Below are positions 34,984 to 44,754 of a stretch of DNA of 64,000 bases, one piece after another. Made by a program: the position numbers and the translations under genes. The notes under the pieces are model-generated. The model saw nothing but the letters and a program-made list of their open reading frames with translations, did no database searches and was not told the origin of the DNA. The stretch is taken from positions 434,001-498,000 of the forward strand of contig NZ_BOSJ01000002.1 in NCBI RefSeq assembly GCF_018403285.1, written 5' to 3'. The stretch is from Paenibacillus sp. J45TS6. GTDB lineage: Bacteria; Bacillota; Bacilli; Paenibacillales; Paenibacillaceae. Positions within the stretch are counted from its first letter, which is position 1. The number at the start of each line of letters is the position of its first letter.

Positions 34984-35008
34984 AAAAAGAGCGCAAACCT
35001 CACGCTCT
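34984..35008 (-). terminator. Terminator after the CxxH/CxxC gene
   Basis: On the minus strand GAGCG and CGCTC pair around a 9-base loop, followed by TTTTTGTTTG. Confidence 0.7.
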
Positions 35009-35053
35009 CCCCATGTTTACTATTCAACTATATCCGTGCGAAGCATGAACCTC

Positions 35054-35221
35054 TTATACGACTAGGAACTCCGCGTTGTTATCACATTCTGAGCACTTTA
35101 CCGGCGGGTCCCAGTCGGAGAATTCGGTTTCTTTCAAATCTACAATATCGGGTGCATCCTCGAATTCATCAACAAACTGGTCAATGGCATGCTCCACATG
35201 ATCTTTACATACGGTGTACAT
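35054..35221 (-). CDS. Small CxxH/CxxC zinc-ribbon-like protein
   Basis: A 55-residue protein beginning MYTVCKDHVEHAID and ending with CSECDNNAEFLVV. The CKDH and CSEC pairs are spaced like a small metal-binding knuckle, and the middle is strongly acidic. Families of this form ('CxxH/CxxC protein') sit beside rlmH and the htrC gene in many Bacilli, exactly as here. The ATG at 35221 follows AAAGGATGCTTGAGTGA. Function is unknown; zinc binding is inferred from the cysteines and histidine. Confidence 0.85.
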   Translation of the reverse strand: MYTVCKDHVEHAIDQFVDEFEDAPDIVDLKETEFSDWDPPVKCSECDNNAEFLVV

Positions 35222-35462
35222 TCACTCAAGCATCCTTTCTGTCTTTACCCTTCTTACGGCTGTGTCCTTATGCCTTGAGGCAAACGCCCTCACATCTGGA
35301 CATGCTCCTTCTCTTGTTCTACCATACCTGCGCGTGAAAAGAAACCCTTTATCCTTTTTCTCCCCTAACAATTGGGTAGAATAGGACTTTTCATCGTGAC
35401 CTTTGCTGCTGCCTGTGTTTAGCCTTCCCAGATCGAGTAACCCGCCATGCATGATGAGCAAA

Positions 35463-35502
35463 TAAAAAACGGCTTCCACCTGCCTGGGGAAAACCGTTTT
35501 TC
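35463..35502 (-). terminator. Terminator after htrC
   Basis: On the minus strand AAAAACGG and CCGTTTTTT form the base of a hairpin with a 22-base interior, followed by TTTATTTG, 10 bases beyond the htrC stop. Confidence 0.8.
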
Positions 35503-35511
35503 GCTTTGGTG

Positions 35512-36759
35512 CTATTCATTAGGTTTATCTGTAAGCTTAGTGGAAACTTCCGTCAGCTTCCCATCACGATAAAACTTTATTTTGAGTTCCTCGCCAATTT
35601 TCTTCTTCTCATACAGGTGTTTACGCAGATCGAGTGTTGATTTAATTTTCTTTCCATCGAACTCCACAATGACGTCATTCATCTTAAGTCCCGCTTCGTC
35701 CGCTGGACCGGATGATTCGAGCACGATCACGCCTTCCTCAACGGAATCAGGCAGCTTCATCTCTTCCCGCTGTTCTTTATCGAGCGGAGCGTAGGGGCTG
35801 GTTAAATCTACGGTGTAGACACCGAGATAAGGACGAGATACTTTTCCATCCACCATCAGATCATCGACAATCGTCATCACATCATGCGTTGGAATTGCAA
35901 ATCCAAGCCCTTCTACACCAGTATCCGCAATCTTCATCGTATTAATACCAACCAAATTCCCCTCTAAATCAACCAGAGCACCACCGCTGTTCCCTTCATT
36001 AATGGCAGCATCCGTCTGAATGACAGACTGTTCCCAGTCATAGACTCCATCCTGGTTAATAGAGACCGGAATCTGACGATCAATATAGCTTACAATCCCT
36101 CTTGTCATCGTACCGCCAAGTCCTAATGGGTTTCCGATGGCAAGTACGGTCTGACCTCGGCGCAGTTTGGTAGAATCTCCGAGCTCCACTGCTGTATTAA
36201 TTCCACTGCTATCAATGGACAGCACAGCAATATCACTGATTCGGTCTTTACCGATCAGTTCTGCTTCCTTAGATACACCATCTACAGTTACAGCTTCTAG
36301 GTTCTCCCCACGATCGACAACATGATGATTGGTCATGATATATGCCTTTTTACCTTCAATTTTAAAAATAACGCCCGACCCTAAAGCCGAATCCGAAATT
36401 TTAGAACCTTCAACGTCTTTATGGCTCACAATACTTACTACAGCCGGACGAACCTTATCTCCCGCTTGCATGATTTGTGTCTCGTAAGAGTCAGTCCCTC
36501 CGCTTGCATAAGAACTTTGTCCGGCAAAAGCCATTTGTGTATCTCCTGGATATACAATCCACGCAAATAAAGTCACAGATACAATGGCGCTGATCACCGA
36601 GCTGATTACAGCAACCTGAATCGTTGAAAACGTGGAAGATTCCGTATTCTTTACTGTTTTCGGCCACCATCTTTTGCGGCTGACTCTAATTCGGTTTGGA
36701 AGATTTCCGGTCCGTTTTGATACTTTGGTGGAATAAAACTCATCGTCAAACAATCCCAT
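35512..36759 (-). CDS. htrC: HtrA-like serine protease (YyxA/HtrC)
   Basis: A 415-residue membrane-anchored S1C protease. A cytoplasmic N terminus (about 1-50) precedes one transmembrane helix (about 51-70). The trypsin-like domain (about 100-290) has catalytic His in MTNHHVVD, Asp in DRISDIAVLS and Ser in NEGNSGGALVD. A C-terminal PDZ domain (about 305-405) reads PYLGVYTVDLTSPY and SGPADEAGLKMNDVIVEFDG. It degrades or refolds damaged exported proteins. Its place downstream of walJ matches B. subtilis yyxA. A 650-base gap holding a small opposite-strand gene separates it from walJ, so it probably has its own promoter. Confidence 0.94.
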   Translation of the reverse strand: MGLFDDEFYSTKVSKRTGNLPNRIRVSRKRWWPKTVKNTESSTFSTIQVAVISSVISAIVSVTLFAWIVYPGDTQMAFAGQSSYASGGTDSYETQIMQAGDKVRPAVVSIVSHKDVEGSKISDSALGSGVIFKIEGKKAYIMTNHHVVDRGENLEAVTVDGVSKEAELIGKDRISDIAVLSIDSSGINTAVELGDSTKLRRGQTVLAIGNPLGLGGTMTRGIVSYIDRQIPVSINQDGVYDWEQSVIQTDAAINEGNSGGALVDLEGNLVGINTMKIADTGVEGLGFAIPTHDVMTIVDDLMVDGKVSRPYLGVYTVDLTSPYAPLDKEQREEMKLPDSVEEGVIVLESSGPADEAGLKMNDVIVEFDGKKIKSTLDLRKHLYEKKKIGEELKIKFYRDGKLTEVSTKLTDKPNE

Positions 36760-37228
36760 TGGATTCTCTCCCCTCGTATCACTTGCATCAAGACCGTTTA
36801 CTGCCTTAATACGTGCTTATTTCTCTGTTCACATGAATTATTATCTATAAAAATTGCTACAGGTCTCATATCTTCTCTACTATAGTTAACACATATGAAA
36901 CGAAAAAGTTTCGAAAAAAGGGTAAGAAATCAGTCTCTATTACATATATCACCATCATTTTACCGCTTTAAGCGCGGCAACGTAAATGGATTATAAACCT
37001 CATTTTTTGACCACACAAGCCGAAAAAACAAGGTCTTTATTCCCATTTTTATACCAAAATGAAACTCCATAAAAAAGCTTTTCTAGCATAGCATGACCCT
37101 TACTCCTCAAGAAACAGGAAAAAACAGGAATGTTTTTGCCCCTGTCTGACTACAATACAATTAAGAGCTTACTAGACTCGCTGAAAGTTTCATATAATTC
37201 GCTGCCCAAATCAGAAGGAGGTATCATG
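36760..37228. other. Intergenic region between htrC and the small gene at 37229
   Basis: AT-rich, with a CGCTTTAAGCG palindrome near 36965 and a weak hairpin with ACAGG/CCTGT arms and a T-run near 37115-37148 on the minus strand that might end the walRKHIJ transcript. No gene or RNA was recognised. Confidence 0.4.
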
Positions 37229-37435
37229 ATGAATCGTGTATACACGGCTATGGAAGAGGTCGGTCTTGCCGCCAAATTAGCGGATCTCAAAGAAGAGCAT
37301 TACCGCAACACGCTTGCGTTAAGTACCATCATTGAGCTGCTTATCGAAAAAAACATCCTTACCCGGGAAGAGGTAGAAAAAAAAGCTGCCGACCTCGACA
37401 GCTTTATGGAGAACTCACCTTATCCCACGGTGTAG
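37229..37435 (+). CDS. Small helical protein of unknown function, convergent with walJ
   Basis: A 68-residue protein beginning MNRVYTAMEEVGLAAKLADL, predicted almost wholly alpha-helical with a heptad-like pattern in its middle (YRNTLALSTIIELLIEKN). AAGGAGGTATC lies just before two adjacent ATGs (37226 and 37229), a strong ribosome site, so it is very likely translated. It is on the plus strand in a region where every other gene is on the minus strand. Its last 32 bases overlap the 3' end of walJ tail to tail. No domain is recognised. Confidence 0.72.
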   Translation: MNRVYTAMEEVGLAAKLADLKEEHYRNTLALSTIIELLIEKNILTREEVEKKAADLDSFMENSPYPTV

Positions 37436-38210
37436 GCCGGTCATAATACGTCTCACAAAGTTGGAATTCGCTATCCTTATAGAAACATCCTCGTTCTTCC
37501 ATTGCATTTCGTACCGTAAGTTTGGCGAGTTCCATCATATTATGATCACGGCTCAGATGAGCCAAATATACACGTTTCGTAATTCCATTCATCAGTTCGC
37601 TAAGGGCAGCACCTGCTGCTTCATTAGACAGGTGACCAAGGTCGCCCATAATCCGTCTTTTGGTATTCCATGGGTATCGTCCCATTCGCAGCATATCAAT
37701 ATCATGATTGGCCTCTAATACCATGACATCTGCATCTGAGATCGCATCGCGAACTTTATCACTCATGTAGCCAAGATCGGTTGCCACACTAAGTTTTTCT
37801 TTCCCATCATAGAAAGAGTAACCTACAGGCTCTGCTGCATCATGAGAAATACCAAACGACTCCACGCGAAGTGATTTAAACTCTGTTACCTCTCCGCTCT
37901 CCAAAATTCGAATATTTTCCTCAGCGATTTTACCAATCGATTTGTGCATCGCTTTCCATGTGTTCGTGTTCGCATAGATCGGTAAATTATATTTCCGCGC
38001 TACCGCACCAAGACCCCGAATATGGTCTGAATGTTCATGTGTAACTAAAATTCCGTCCAGTTGTGACCCCAGCATGTCCCGCTCTAGCATGAGTTCATCG
38101 ATTCGCTTCGCACTGAGTCCTGCATCTATTAATAAAGCCGTATCATCATTACGAACGACCGTCGCATTCCCTGTCGAACCACTCGACAACACGGTAAAAC
38201 GTATCCCCAT
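37404..38210 (-). CDS. walJ: WalJ (YycJ), metallo-beta-lactamase-fold nuclease/hydrolase
   Basis: A 268-residue cytoplasmic protein with the metal-binding HxHxDH as VTHEHSDHIRG, further ligand motifs SVATDLGYM and VLEANHD, and a C-terminal HLSRDH. Orthologues are the last conserved gene of the walRK operon and have been linked to DNA double-strand-break handling and coordination of cell division with the wall. It begins 6 bases after walI; GGAGGAGTAATGAGTT before the ATG includes walI's stop. Its 3' end overlaps a small convergent gene. Confidence 0.95.
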   Translation of the reverse strand: MGIRFTVLSSGSTGNATVVRNDDTALLIDAGLSAKRIDELMLERDMLGSQLDGILVTHEHSDHIRGLGAVARKYNLPIYANTNTWKAMHKSIGKIAEENIRILESGEVTEFKSLRVESFGISHDAAEPVGYSFYDGKEKLSVATDLGYMSDKVRDAISDADVMVLEANHDIDMLRMGRYPWNTKRRIMGDLGHLSNEAAGAALSELMNGITKRVYLAHLSRDHNMMELAKLTVRNAMEERGCFYKDSEFQLCETYYDRPTPWDKVSSP

Positions 38211-38216
38211 AACTCA

Positions 38217-38963
38217 TTACTCCTCCGGTTTTTCTGTCTTCGGACTAATCACCTCTCCGCTGATGCCCTGAACATAATAGGTCTGCCCGCCTTCGAGCAC
38301 AAATCTCCACGCAGGGGCTGCCACTTGGCTGTCCGAGTTAAACTCCTCACCATAATATCCAAGCGTGATATCCTGTACGACCGCTTCATTCGGTAAAAAG
38401 AGCTCGACCAGCGTGCCAAGTGCCTTGGAAGCCGGAAGCACTTGTTGTTCTTCTTCGAATGTTGACATCTCAATCGGTGATTGCCGGTAAGCTGTTATTT
38501 TCTGATTTGAATAATATAACTCTAAATTCACGTGAAAAAGAGGCCATTTTTGCTCCGCAAGCGGATGTAAAATAAATCGGTCTGAAGCATCCAGATTCGC
38601 AAGCGGGTCCAGTTTATACTGGTCGATATCTGGAATTGTCTTTTTCAGCGCAGCCGCCATCTCTTTTTCAGAGAATACAAGTTTACTATCAATAGGCTGA
38701 TCAAGCTGCACGATTCCCGCTGCCTTGTCCCCATTAAGATATCGATAGGTCAGCTTTGGCATAACAGGTGTGTCGCTTGGAATGGGCGCAAGAATCTGAA
38801 TTCCCTTCTCTTCCATCAGTCGCTGTGTACTGTCACCAAGAGAAGTATAATCAAGACTTGAGCCGGCCGATTCCCGTGCATCCACCCACAACTGATAACC
38901 TAGAACCAGGTTCAGCAGCAGAAAAGCATATATTAATACATTCTTGGCACGGCCAAAGTCCAT
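38217..38963 (-). CDS. walI: WalI (YycI), membrane regulator of WalK
   Basis: A 248-residue protein with one N-terminal transmembrane helix (about 9-27: NVLIYAFLLLNLVLGYQLW) and an extracytoplasmic YycI domain ending in a WRFVLEGGQTYYVQGISGEV strand pair. Together with WalH it contacts WalK in the membrane and restrains or adjusts its activity. GAGGTGAAAAG precedes the ATG. It follows walH by 60 bases in the conserved operon order. Confidence 0.93.
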   Translation of the reverse strand: MDFGRAKNVLIYAFLLLNLVLGYQLWVDARESAGSSLDYTSLGDSTQRLMEEKGIQILAPIPSDTPVMPKLTYRYLNGDKAAGIVQLDQPIDSKLVFSEKEMAAALKKTIPDIDQYKLDPLANLDASDRFILHPLAEQKWPLFHVNLELYYSNQKITAYRQSPIEMSTFEEEQQVLPASKALGTLVELFLPNEAVVQDITLGYYGEEFNSDSQVAAPAWRFVLEGGQTYYVQGISGEVISPKTEKPEE

Positions 38964-39023
38964 CTTTTCACCTCATTTCATTATAGACCACCTGTGCAGG
39001 CCAGTCCAAGGGTTAACCACTTT

Positions 39024-40307
39024 TTACTTCGTCTCCAGCATCCTTACTTCCCCTGTACTCAGTTTAACAGTCCACACAGGGACAAGTTTCATTCCTGCCT
39101 CCGTTGGCAGTGGATGATAAGCGGGGTATACACTAACCACATCCGTATCTCCAGCGGCTTCTTTGATCTGCTGTTCCAGTTCTTCCCCATAAGGAAGCTC
39201 TACCATCTGCTTATCGATCTCTTCTCCCTCTCTTAAATAGAGCAGGGAACGTTCGTAAGTAGCGACAGACTCTTTCTGCACATCAAGATATATATGCTCA
39301 AATCCATACTGCGGCAGATCCAGGATCTGATAGCTGTCATAATAGGGAAGCAAATTGATCTCCGTACTTTGATTCTCCGTATTCATTGTAAGCCGGTAGG
39401 TCCCGTTAAAACCGCCATATTGATTCACAAAATCAACCGCTGCAAGCACGTCCTTCGTCCGGTCTACTTCACTCGTCAGCACAGCCGCAGGGTCATTATA
39501 ACTGATCCAGCGCTGGTTATATTTCACCTGCAAACTTCGCTTGCTGTCTGTATAAATTTCCGATCCATCTTTCTCCTGAATATTTCGCGTCATACTTGGG
39601 TCAAAGAATAGACTGCGCTGCATTTGTTCTACCGTATACTGACCTGTTGGAATCTCTACTTGGAGTACTTCGAGCGGTTCTTCTGGAATATAGTATCCGG
39701 CCTCAGTTAGCTGATAAGGAGTCCAGCCCGTCCCAAAATCAACATGCTGCAATACATCCTGTACCGTTAAATCCACATCCGACGCCTCATAAACGACATC
39801 CCCCCGCGCGCTGAAGAACAGAGCGTGTACCTTCGGGTCCTTATCGGTAGTATAGATCCAAATCTTATGAATCGTTTCCGCCTGAAAAAGAGAATCCGGA
39901 TCAAGCTGCATAACTCGCTGCAATAGGGATACAGGTATACCGCCATCAAATGACAGCTCAATGCCCGGATGCTTCTTCTTCAGTTCCTCCCAATCCGCAG
40001 AATCTACGCTCTGCCTTTCAAAATTTCCAAAATTACGGCCTTGGAGCCGTGAATAGATGAGCTGATAGAAGGTGGATTCCGGATAAAAAATCGTATGCTT
40101 ATCCTTTCCCATATGAATAATCATCTGATCAGGAAATAATAGATTCTCCACTCGCTTTTCCTGACCCATATTCTCGGTCTTGATGTAGTTTGATTCACTA
40201 TTCACGATGGAGTAACTTCCGGGCAGACGGTAAATAAGAAAATAGCTCTGAACAAGACTGGCTGTGATCAGCAGTACTAATACCGTGTTTTTCAGACCTT
40301 CCTTCAT
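39024..40307 (-). CDS. walH: WalH (YycH), membrane regulator of WalK
   Basis: A 427-residue protein with an N-terminal transmembrane helix (about 5-27) and a three-part YycH extracytoplasmic domain. The opening KNTVLVLLITASLVQSYFLIY, given by position, and the C-terminal WTVKLSTGEVRMLE are typical. Its ATG overlaps the walK stop by four bases (ATGA), which implies coupled translation. It works with WalI to control the WalK kinase. Confidence 0.93.
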   Translation of the reverse strand: MKEGLKNTVLVLLITASLVQSYFLIYRLPGSYSIVNSESNYIKTENMGQEKRVENLLFPDQMIIHMGKDKHTIFYPESTFYQLIYSRLQGRNFGNFERQSVDSADWEELKKKHPGIELSFDGGIPVSLLQRVMQLDPDSLFQAETIHKIWIYTTDKDPKVHALFFSARGDVVYEASDVDLTVQDVLQHVDFGTGWTPYQLTEAGYYIPEEPLEVLQVEIPTGQYTVEQMQRSLFFDPSMTRNIQEKDGSEIYTDSKRSLQVKYNQRWISYNDPAAVLTSEVDRTKDVLAAVDFVNQYGGFNGTYRLTMNTENQSTEINLLPYYDSYQILDLPQYGFEHIYLDVQKESVATYERSLLYLREGEEIDKQMVELPYGEELEQQIKEAAGDTDVVSVYPAYHPLPTEAGMKLVPVWTVKLSTGEVRMLETK

Positions 40308-42130
40308 GAATAGCCCCTCTCTTCCTGTACAAGAGGCAGAATGAACGTAACTCTTGTTCCTTTTCCAAACTCAGACTCAAGTTCAATGTCCCCGCCATGT
40401 GCTTTGACGATTTCCCGGGCAATCGATAAACCGAGCCCCGTACCGCCCATACTGCGGGCTCTTCCCTTTTCAACACGATAGAATCTTTCGAAGATACGTT
40501 CAATATCTTTTTTAGGAATGCCGATCCCGGTATCCTCAACCGATATAGCTACCCCTTTTTCTACAAGGGAAGCAGCCAAGGTGACACTTCCTCCCTCATT
40601 TGAGTATTTGAGGGCATTGGATACCAGATTATCGAGAAGCTGATCGATCTGATCCCGATCCATGGGTACTTCCAGAACTCCCCGCTCTACAATAACTGCA
40701 ATACTCATCTGCTTCTGCTGCATCTGGAATGAGAAGCGATCCGCCACCTCTTCCAGTACATCGATGATTGGAGTAAGCTGCTTACGCAGAGGGGCTTCAC
40801 TAGAATCAAGCCTTGACAGATGAAGGAGATCGGTAACCAGTCTGATCATCCGCTCCGTTTCATTTTGGATTACCCCAACAAAACGTCCTCCTAGTTCAGG
40901 ATCTTCAATCGCTCCATTATCGAGTGCTTCTGCATAGCTTTTAATCGTTGTCAGCGGAGTTCTCAGCTCATGGGACACATTGGCCACGAACTCACGCCGT
41001 GATGCTTCCAGCTCTTCCTGTTCCGTCACATCCTGAAGCACAATAATGGTGCCTGTTCCGCCATGCCCTCGCCGATGGACAGGGGTGAACGTCACACGAA
41101 TCACGAGTGATCCATCCTGACCATGGGGATGAATTTGCAAAAGCGTAGAAGCTGTAATGCCGCTCAGCATCGTCTCCGCTTCCTCCACATCAAGTCCGAG
41201 CAGGACAGCAAAATGCCTTCCGGTCATTGCAGATTCTTCGACGCCCAGCATGAGACTGGCACGTTTATTCACTAGAATAATACGTCCAAGTTCGTCCGTA
41301 GCGACAACCCCGTCACTCATATTAGCAAGAATAGAGGACAGCTTTTCTTTTTCCTCTTCGTTCTCAGATAGTGCCGTTCGTAAACGGCTTGTCATATAAT
41401 TAAAAGCTTTACTAAGCTGCCCGATCTCATCGGTTCCATGCACTGGCATTTTGGTGCGGAAATCCCCTTCCGCCACGGCATTTGCCTTTCGTGTTAGTTC
41501 CTTGATCGGGGCCGTAATGGTATGTGATAGAATGACACCGAGCACAGCAGTTAGACCAAGCGCGATCATGACTCCGGATATAAAAATATTATTGATCCGC
41601 TCCATTGTTGTGTATAATTCGTTCATCGAAGCCGCAATATAGACAGCACCGACGATTTTCCCTCCGGAGGAGACAGGCTTGGCTACTACTTTTTTACGTA
41701 CATTATCTTCATCAATCACATTTTCTTCATTATCCCGAATCCCTTGCAGTGCACGGCTGACCACGGTTTGTGTATTTTTACGGCCTATGTAATTGTTGTG
41801 CGAGCTAAGGGTTGTCGTCAGTACACGACCACTTGCATCAAGTACTTGAATCTCTGCACCGCTAATATTAAAAAGGTTATTAACCAGTGTCCCTAGACTT
41901 TCGGTTCGTTCTTCACCGGCATCACCGTCTCCGGTTACGAGTGTCTCCGCTACAAGTACAGACAGCATTTCTGCACGTGCATGCAAATCTTCTGTAAAAT
42001 TGCTGGTCAGCGACGTTTTCATCGCACTAACAAAGTAGACACCAATCAGCTGCATTGCTACCAGAATGAGAAGTACGTATACAATAATCAGTTTGGCTTG
42101 GACAGTACGAAAAAAAGAAGTCCACTTCAT
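40304..42130 (-). CDS. walK: WalK (YycG), cell-wall homeostasis histidine kinase
   Basis: A 608-residue kinase. The order is transmembrane helix (about 14-36), extracytoplasmic Cache-like domain, second helix (about 182-204), HAMP, a PAS domain (about 263-370), phospho-acceptor domain with VSHELRTPLT, and the ATPase domain with DNLVSNALKYS, DTGIGIPKKD and GGTGLGLSIARE. It senses cell-wall status and phosphorylates WalR, normally an essential pair in Bacilli. The ATG directly follows the walR stop codon with no gap, and walH overlaps its end by four bases. Confidence 0.97.
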   Translation of the reverse strand: MKWTSFFRTVQAKLIIVYVLLILVAMQLIGVYFVSAMKTSLTSNFTEDLHARAEMLSVLVAETLVTGDGDAGEERTESLGTLVNNLFNISGAEIQVLDASGRVLTTTLSSHNNYIGRKNTQTVVSRALQGIRDNEENVIDEDNVRKKVVAKPVSSGGKIVGAVYIAASMNELYTTMERINNIFISGVMIALGLTAVLGVILSHTITAPIKELTRKANAVAEGDFRTKMPVHGTDEIGQLSKAFNYMTSRLRTALSENEEEKEKLSSILANMSDGVVATDELGRIILVNKRASLMLGVEESAMTGRHFAVLLGLDVEEAETMLSGITASTLLQIHPHGQDGSLVIRVTFTPVHRRGHGGTGTIIVLQDVTEQEELEASRREFVANVSHELRTPLTTIKSYAEALDNGAIEDPELGGRFVGVIQNETERMIRLVTDLLHLSRLDSSEAPLRKQLTPIIDVLEEVADRFSFQMQQKQMSIAVIVERGVLEVPMDRDQIDQLLDNLVSNALKYSNEGGSVTLAASLVEKGVAISVEDTGIGIPKKDIERIFERFYRVEKGRARSMGGTGLGLSIAREIVKAHGGDIELESEFGKGTRVTFILPLVQEERGYS

Positions 42131-42856
42131 CTACAAAACTCCGCTCTTTGAACCTCGAATCAAATAACCAAGTCCCCTGCGTGTCACAATTGTTTCCGGT
42201 TTGCTTGGATTTTCTTCAATCTTCTCTCTCAGGCGCCGAATCGTCACATCCACTGTCCGCACATCACCAAAATATTCAAACCCCCATACCGCCTGCAGCA
42301 AATGTTCTCTCGTCATCACTTTGCCTGCATTTTTGGCCATATAATAGAGCAGTTCATATTCGCGGTGGGTCAGATCAAGCGCTGCTCCGCCTTTGTAAGC
42401 CGTATACATATCTGTATCAAAATAAAGATCATGTAACTTCAGCCCCTGCGGTTCTTCTGCCGAAGATGAGGAATCCACTTGAATTTGTGGTTTTTGTTGT
42501 CTGCGCATCTGCGCTTTTACCCGGGCCAGTAGCTCTCTTGTGCTAAATGGTTTCGTGACATAATCGTCCGCTCCCAGTTCAAGTCCTAACACTTTATCAA
42601 TCTCCGAATCTTTAGCCGTCAGCATAATAATGCGGGTTTCAAGCTGCGCTCTTACTTCCCGGCAGACATCCATTCCGTCCTTACCTGGGAGCATTAAATC
42701 CAGCAAAATTAAATCCGGTTGTTCAGACAATGCAAGTTCTACAGCCTGTATGCCGTCAAAGGCACAAGTAACCTGATATCCCTCTTTCTCCAGGTTAAAT
42801 TTAAGGATATCTGCGATTGGTTGTTCATCATCCACTACGAGAATCTTTCCTTGCAT
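42131..42856 (-). CDS. walR: WalR (YycF), response regulator
   Basis: A 241-residue OmpR-type regulator. The receiver has the acid pair in ILVVDDEQP, the phospho-acceptor Asp in [14 protein letters not shown], and Lys in YVTKPFS. The winged-helix domain (about 135-235) ends [14 protein letters not shown] and [10 protein letters not shown]. It controls autolysins and wall-metabolism genes. ATG 42856 follows GGAGCGATTGT; the TTG 18 bases upstream lacks a site. It is first in the walRKHIJ operon. Confidence 0.97.
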   Translation of the reverse strand: MQGKILVVDDEQPIADILKFNLEKEGYQVTCAFDGIQAVELALSEQPDLILLDLMLPGKDGMDVCREVRAQLETRIIMLTAKDSEIDKVLGLELGADDYVTKPFSTRELLARVKAQMRRQQKPQIQVDSSSSAEEPQGLKLHDLYFDTDMYTAYKGGAALDLTHREYELLYYMAKNAGKVMTREHLLQAVWGFEYFGDVRTVDVTIRRLREKIEENPSKPETIVTRRGLGYLIRGSKSGVL

Positions 42857-42983
42857 ACAATCGCTCCGCTCCAACGTTTATTTTGTGAAAAAGACCTCGG
42901 TCTCGTTTATCTGCTTAATACGATCTATTTTAACACACCTAAACCGGCAGATTCACTAGGTGAAAAGGTCTCCTTTCTCACAT

Positions 42984-43020
42984 AAAAAAGCATGATCTGT
43001 CTCTATACAGACCATGCTTT
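42984..43020 (-). terminator. Terminator after the M23 peptidase gene
   Basis: On the minus strand AAAGCATG-TCTGT pairs with ACAGA-CATGCTTT and is followed by TTTTATG. It separates this gene from the walRKHIJ operon. Confidence 0.9.
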
Positions 43021-43026
43021 CCTATT

Positions 43027-44508
43027 TTACGGCAGATATTTCATTGGATTCTGCGCAACACTGTCTTTTTTAATCTCAAAATGAAGGTGTGTACCTGTCG
43101 AGCGACCGGTATTTCCCATCACACCGATGATTTCACCTTTCTCAACAATCTGGCCTACTTTCACATCGATGCTGTTTAAGTGTCCATACACGGTTTCGTA
43201 GCCATTACGGTGATTAATAATAATGACGTTACCATACCCGCTTTGCTGTCCGGCAAAAGTAACGACTCCCTCGTCTGATGCTTTAATCGAACGATCTCCG
43301 ACAAGGTCAATTCCTTTGTGCTGTCTTCCCCATCGTTGTCCAAAACTGCTGCTTATGACCGCATTCGATACGGGCCAGGTAAACACACCACTGCCTTCCC
43401 CGGTAACTTTCGTTCCCTGTATTACAATCTCAGTTACCGAAGCTTCCAATACTTCTTGTCCAAGCCATTCTTCTTTAACGACTTCGCCATTCTCTTTGGT
43501 AATCCGGTAGCTCATTTGTTTTCGTCCTGTTTTCCCTTCACGGACTACTTTGGTTACTCCTGATTTAAGCTCGTCGCTTTTGCGAACCTCTACCTGTGGT
43601 TCGGTAATGACTTCTTCAACCACATGTTCTACCGTTGTTACCGTAAGTGCTGTTCTCAGTGCAAGTAGATTGATCTGTTGTCCGACCTTAATGAAGTCAT
43701 TTTTAATGTCTGGGTTAAGGGAACGAATCTCAGCTAGTGTCATTTGGTGAGTCTTAGCTATGGAGGATAAGGTGTCGCCTTCCTTAACCTGATAAGGAAA
43801 CTCTTCTTCCACTCCTTCGGTAAGAAGCTTTATTGCTTCCTCTTCTGTTAACACTTTATTTGGGTCAGCTGTCACTTCTTCAACTGCTACTTCTTCCTTA
43901 AGCTGTATAGAAGCGAGTGTAACCTGCTCTTCTTTGGCCTTCGATGTCTCTTCTTCTGACGAAGTAAAAGCAGCGACCGATTTCACTTTTAACCCCGTAT
44001 CTAAAGACTCAGCCTTTGCCTCCGCCGGAATATACATATCTTTTACGCGCTCCAGAATCTGATCCGCTGTTTCCTGATCTTTTACAATCGCGATCACTTT
44101 GTCTCCTATTTTAAGTTCAGCGCCTTCTGCATAAGCCGTAATCATTCCATCTAGCTTAGCTAGCGTTTCTTCTGTGGTGATGCTTACCGGCTTACTCGTA
44201 CGGATCTTCTCAAGCGAGATCGCCTCTGTATTCAGCTTCATAGTAACATCGGGATATTTCTTCTCATATTCCTGTTTCTTCTGATCGTATAGCGAGAGCA
44301 GCTCTTCTTCACTAGATAAGGTACCAATCAGTTCATCCTTCACATATACGTTGTAATACGGAGTCGTGAGTAACTGATGACCTGCAAATCCTACAGATAT
44401 CATCATAAAAAAACCTGCTGCAGTAAGCAAAAACCATTTGCGCGGTTTCATAAAAATCTTTTTAGTTATGGAAACCGATGTATTCGTGTTGTCTTTCGAA
44501 CTGCTCAT
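43027..44508 (-). CDS. Membrane-anchored M23 peptidase with LysM and G5 domains
   Basis: A 493-residue cell-wall hydrolase. A transmembrane helix (about 24-46) anchors the N terminus. It is followed by a region of about 190 residues, a LysM peptidoglycan-binding domain (about 235-285: YQVKEGDTLSSIAKTHQMT), a G5 domain (about 290-365: VTKVVREGKTGRK) and a C-terminal LytM/M23 endopeptidase (about 375-490). That domain has the zinc ligands in GRQHKGIDL and GTHLHFEI. Its place just before walR is typical of Paenibacillus, and wall hydrolases are usual WalR targets. GAGAGAATC precedes the ATG. Confidence 0.94.
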   Translation of the reverse strand: MSSSKDNTNTSVSITKKIFMKPRKWFLLTAAGFFMMISVGFAGHQLLTTPYYNVYVKDELIGTLSSEEELLSLYDQKKQEYEKKYPDVTMKLNTEAISLEKIRTSKPVSITTEETLAKLDGMITAYAEGAELKIGDKVIAIVKDQETADQILERVKDMYIPAEAKAESLDTGLKVKSVAAFTSSEEETSKAKEEQVTLASIQLKEEVAVEEVTADPNKVLTEEEAIKLLTEGVEEEFPYQVKEGDTLSSIAKTHQMTLAEIRSLNPDIKNDFIKVGQQINLLALRTALTVTTVEHVVEEVITEPQVEVRKSDELKSGVTKVVREGKTGRKQMSYRITKENGEVVKEEWLGQEVLEASVTEIVIQGTKVTGEGSGVFTWPVSNAVISSSFGQRWGRQHKGIDLVGDRSIKASDEGVVTFAGQQSGYGNVIIINHRNGYETVYGHLNSIDVKVGQIVEKGEIIGVMGNTGRSTGTHLHFEIKKDSVAQNPMKYLP

Positions 44509-44716
44509 GATTCTCTCCTTTATTCTTACACGCCTTAGGTATGATGGTTATTGTCACCGGTGTATTATTTGTTATTTATGACATACTTATGAGTCATTTC
44601 ATTCAATTTCATAGCTGAACTTCATATTTGTGTAAAAGTGTCAAAATTTTAACCTTTTATACACTTGTATACTCTACCACAGGTTTTCCTTCTCTAGCAA
44701 CACGGGAAAACATGCC

Positions 44717-44741
44717 AAAAACCCGCGACAAGCGCGGGTTT
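44717..44741 (-). terminator. Terminator after the acidic membrane protein gene
   Basis: AAACCCGCG and CGCGGGTTT form a GC-rich stem with a 5-base loop, followed by TTTTTGG on the minus strand. Confidence 0.85.
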
Positions 44742-44754
44742 CCTGAACTTTCCT

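Noticed and set aside
35222-35479. An 85-codon open frame on the minus strand between htrC and the CxxH/CxxC gene
   Set aside because: It lies beyond the htrC terminator, has no ribosome site and an unconvincing composition, and its 3' end abuts the CxxH/CxxC start. Treated as chance.
37130-37225. Upstream extension of the small gene at 37229 by 32-33 codons
   Set aside because: The strong AAGGAGG at 37215-37221 sits just before the ATGs at 37226 and 37229, so the longer start is unlikely.
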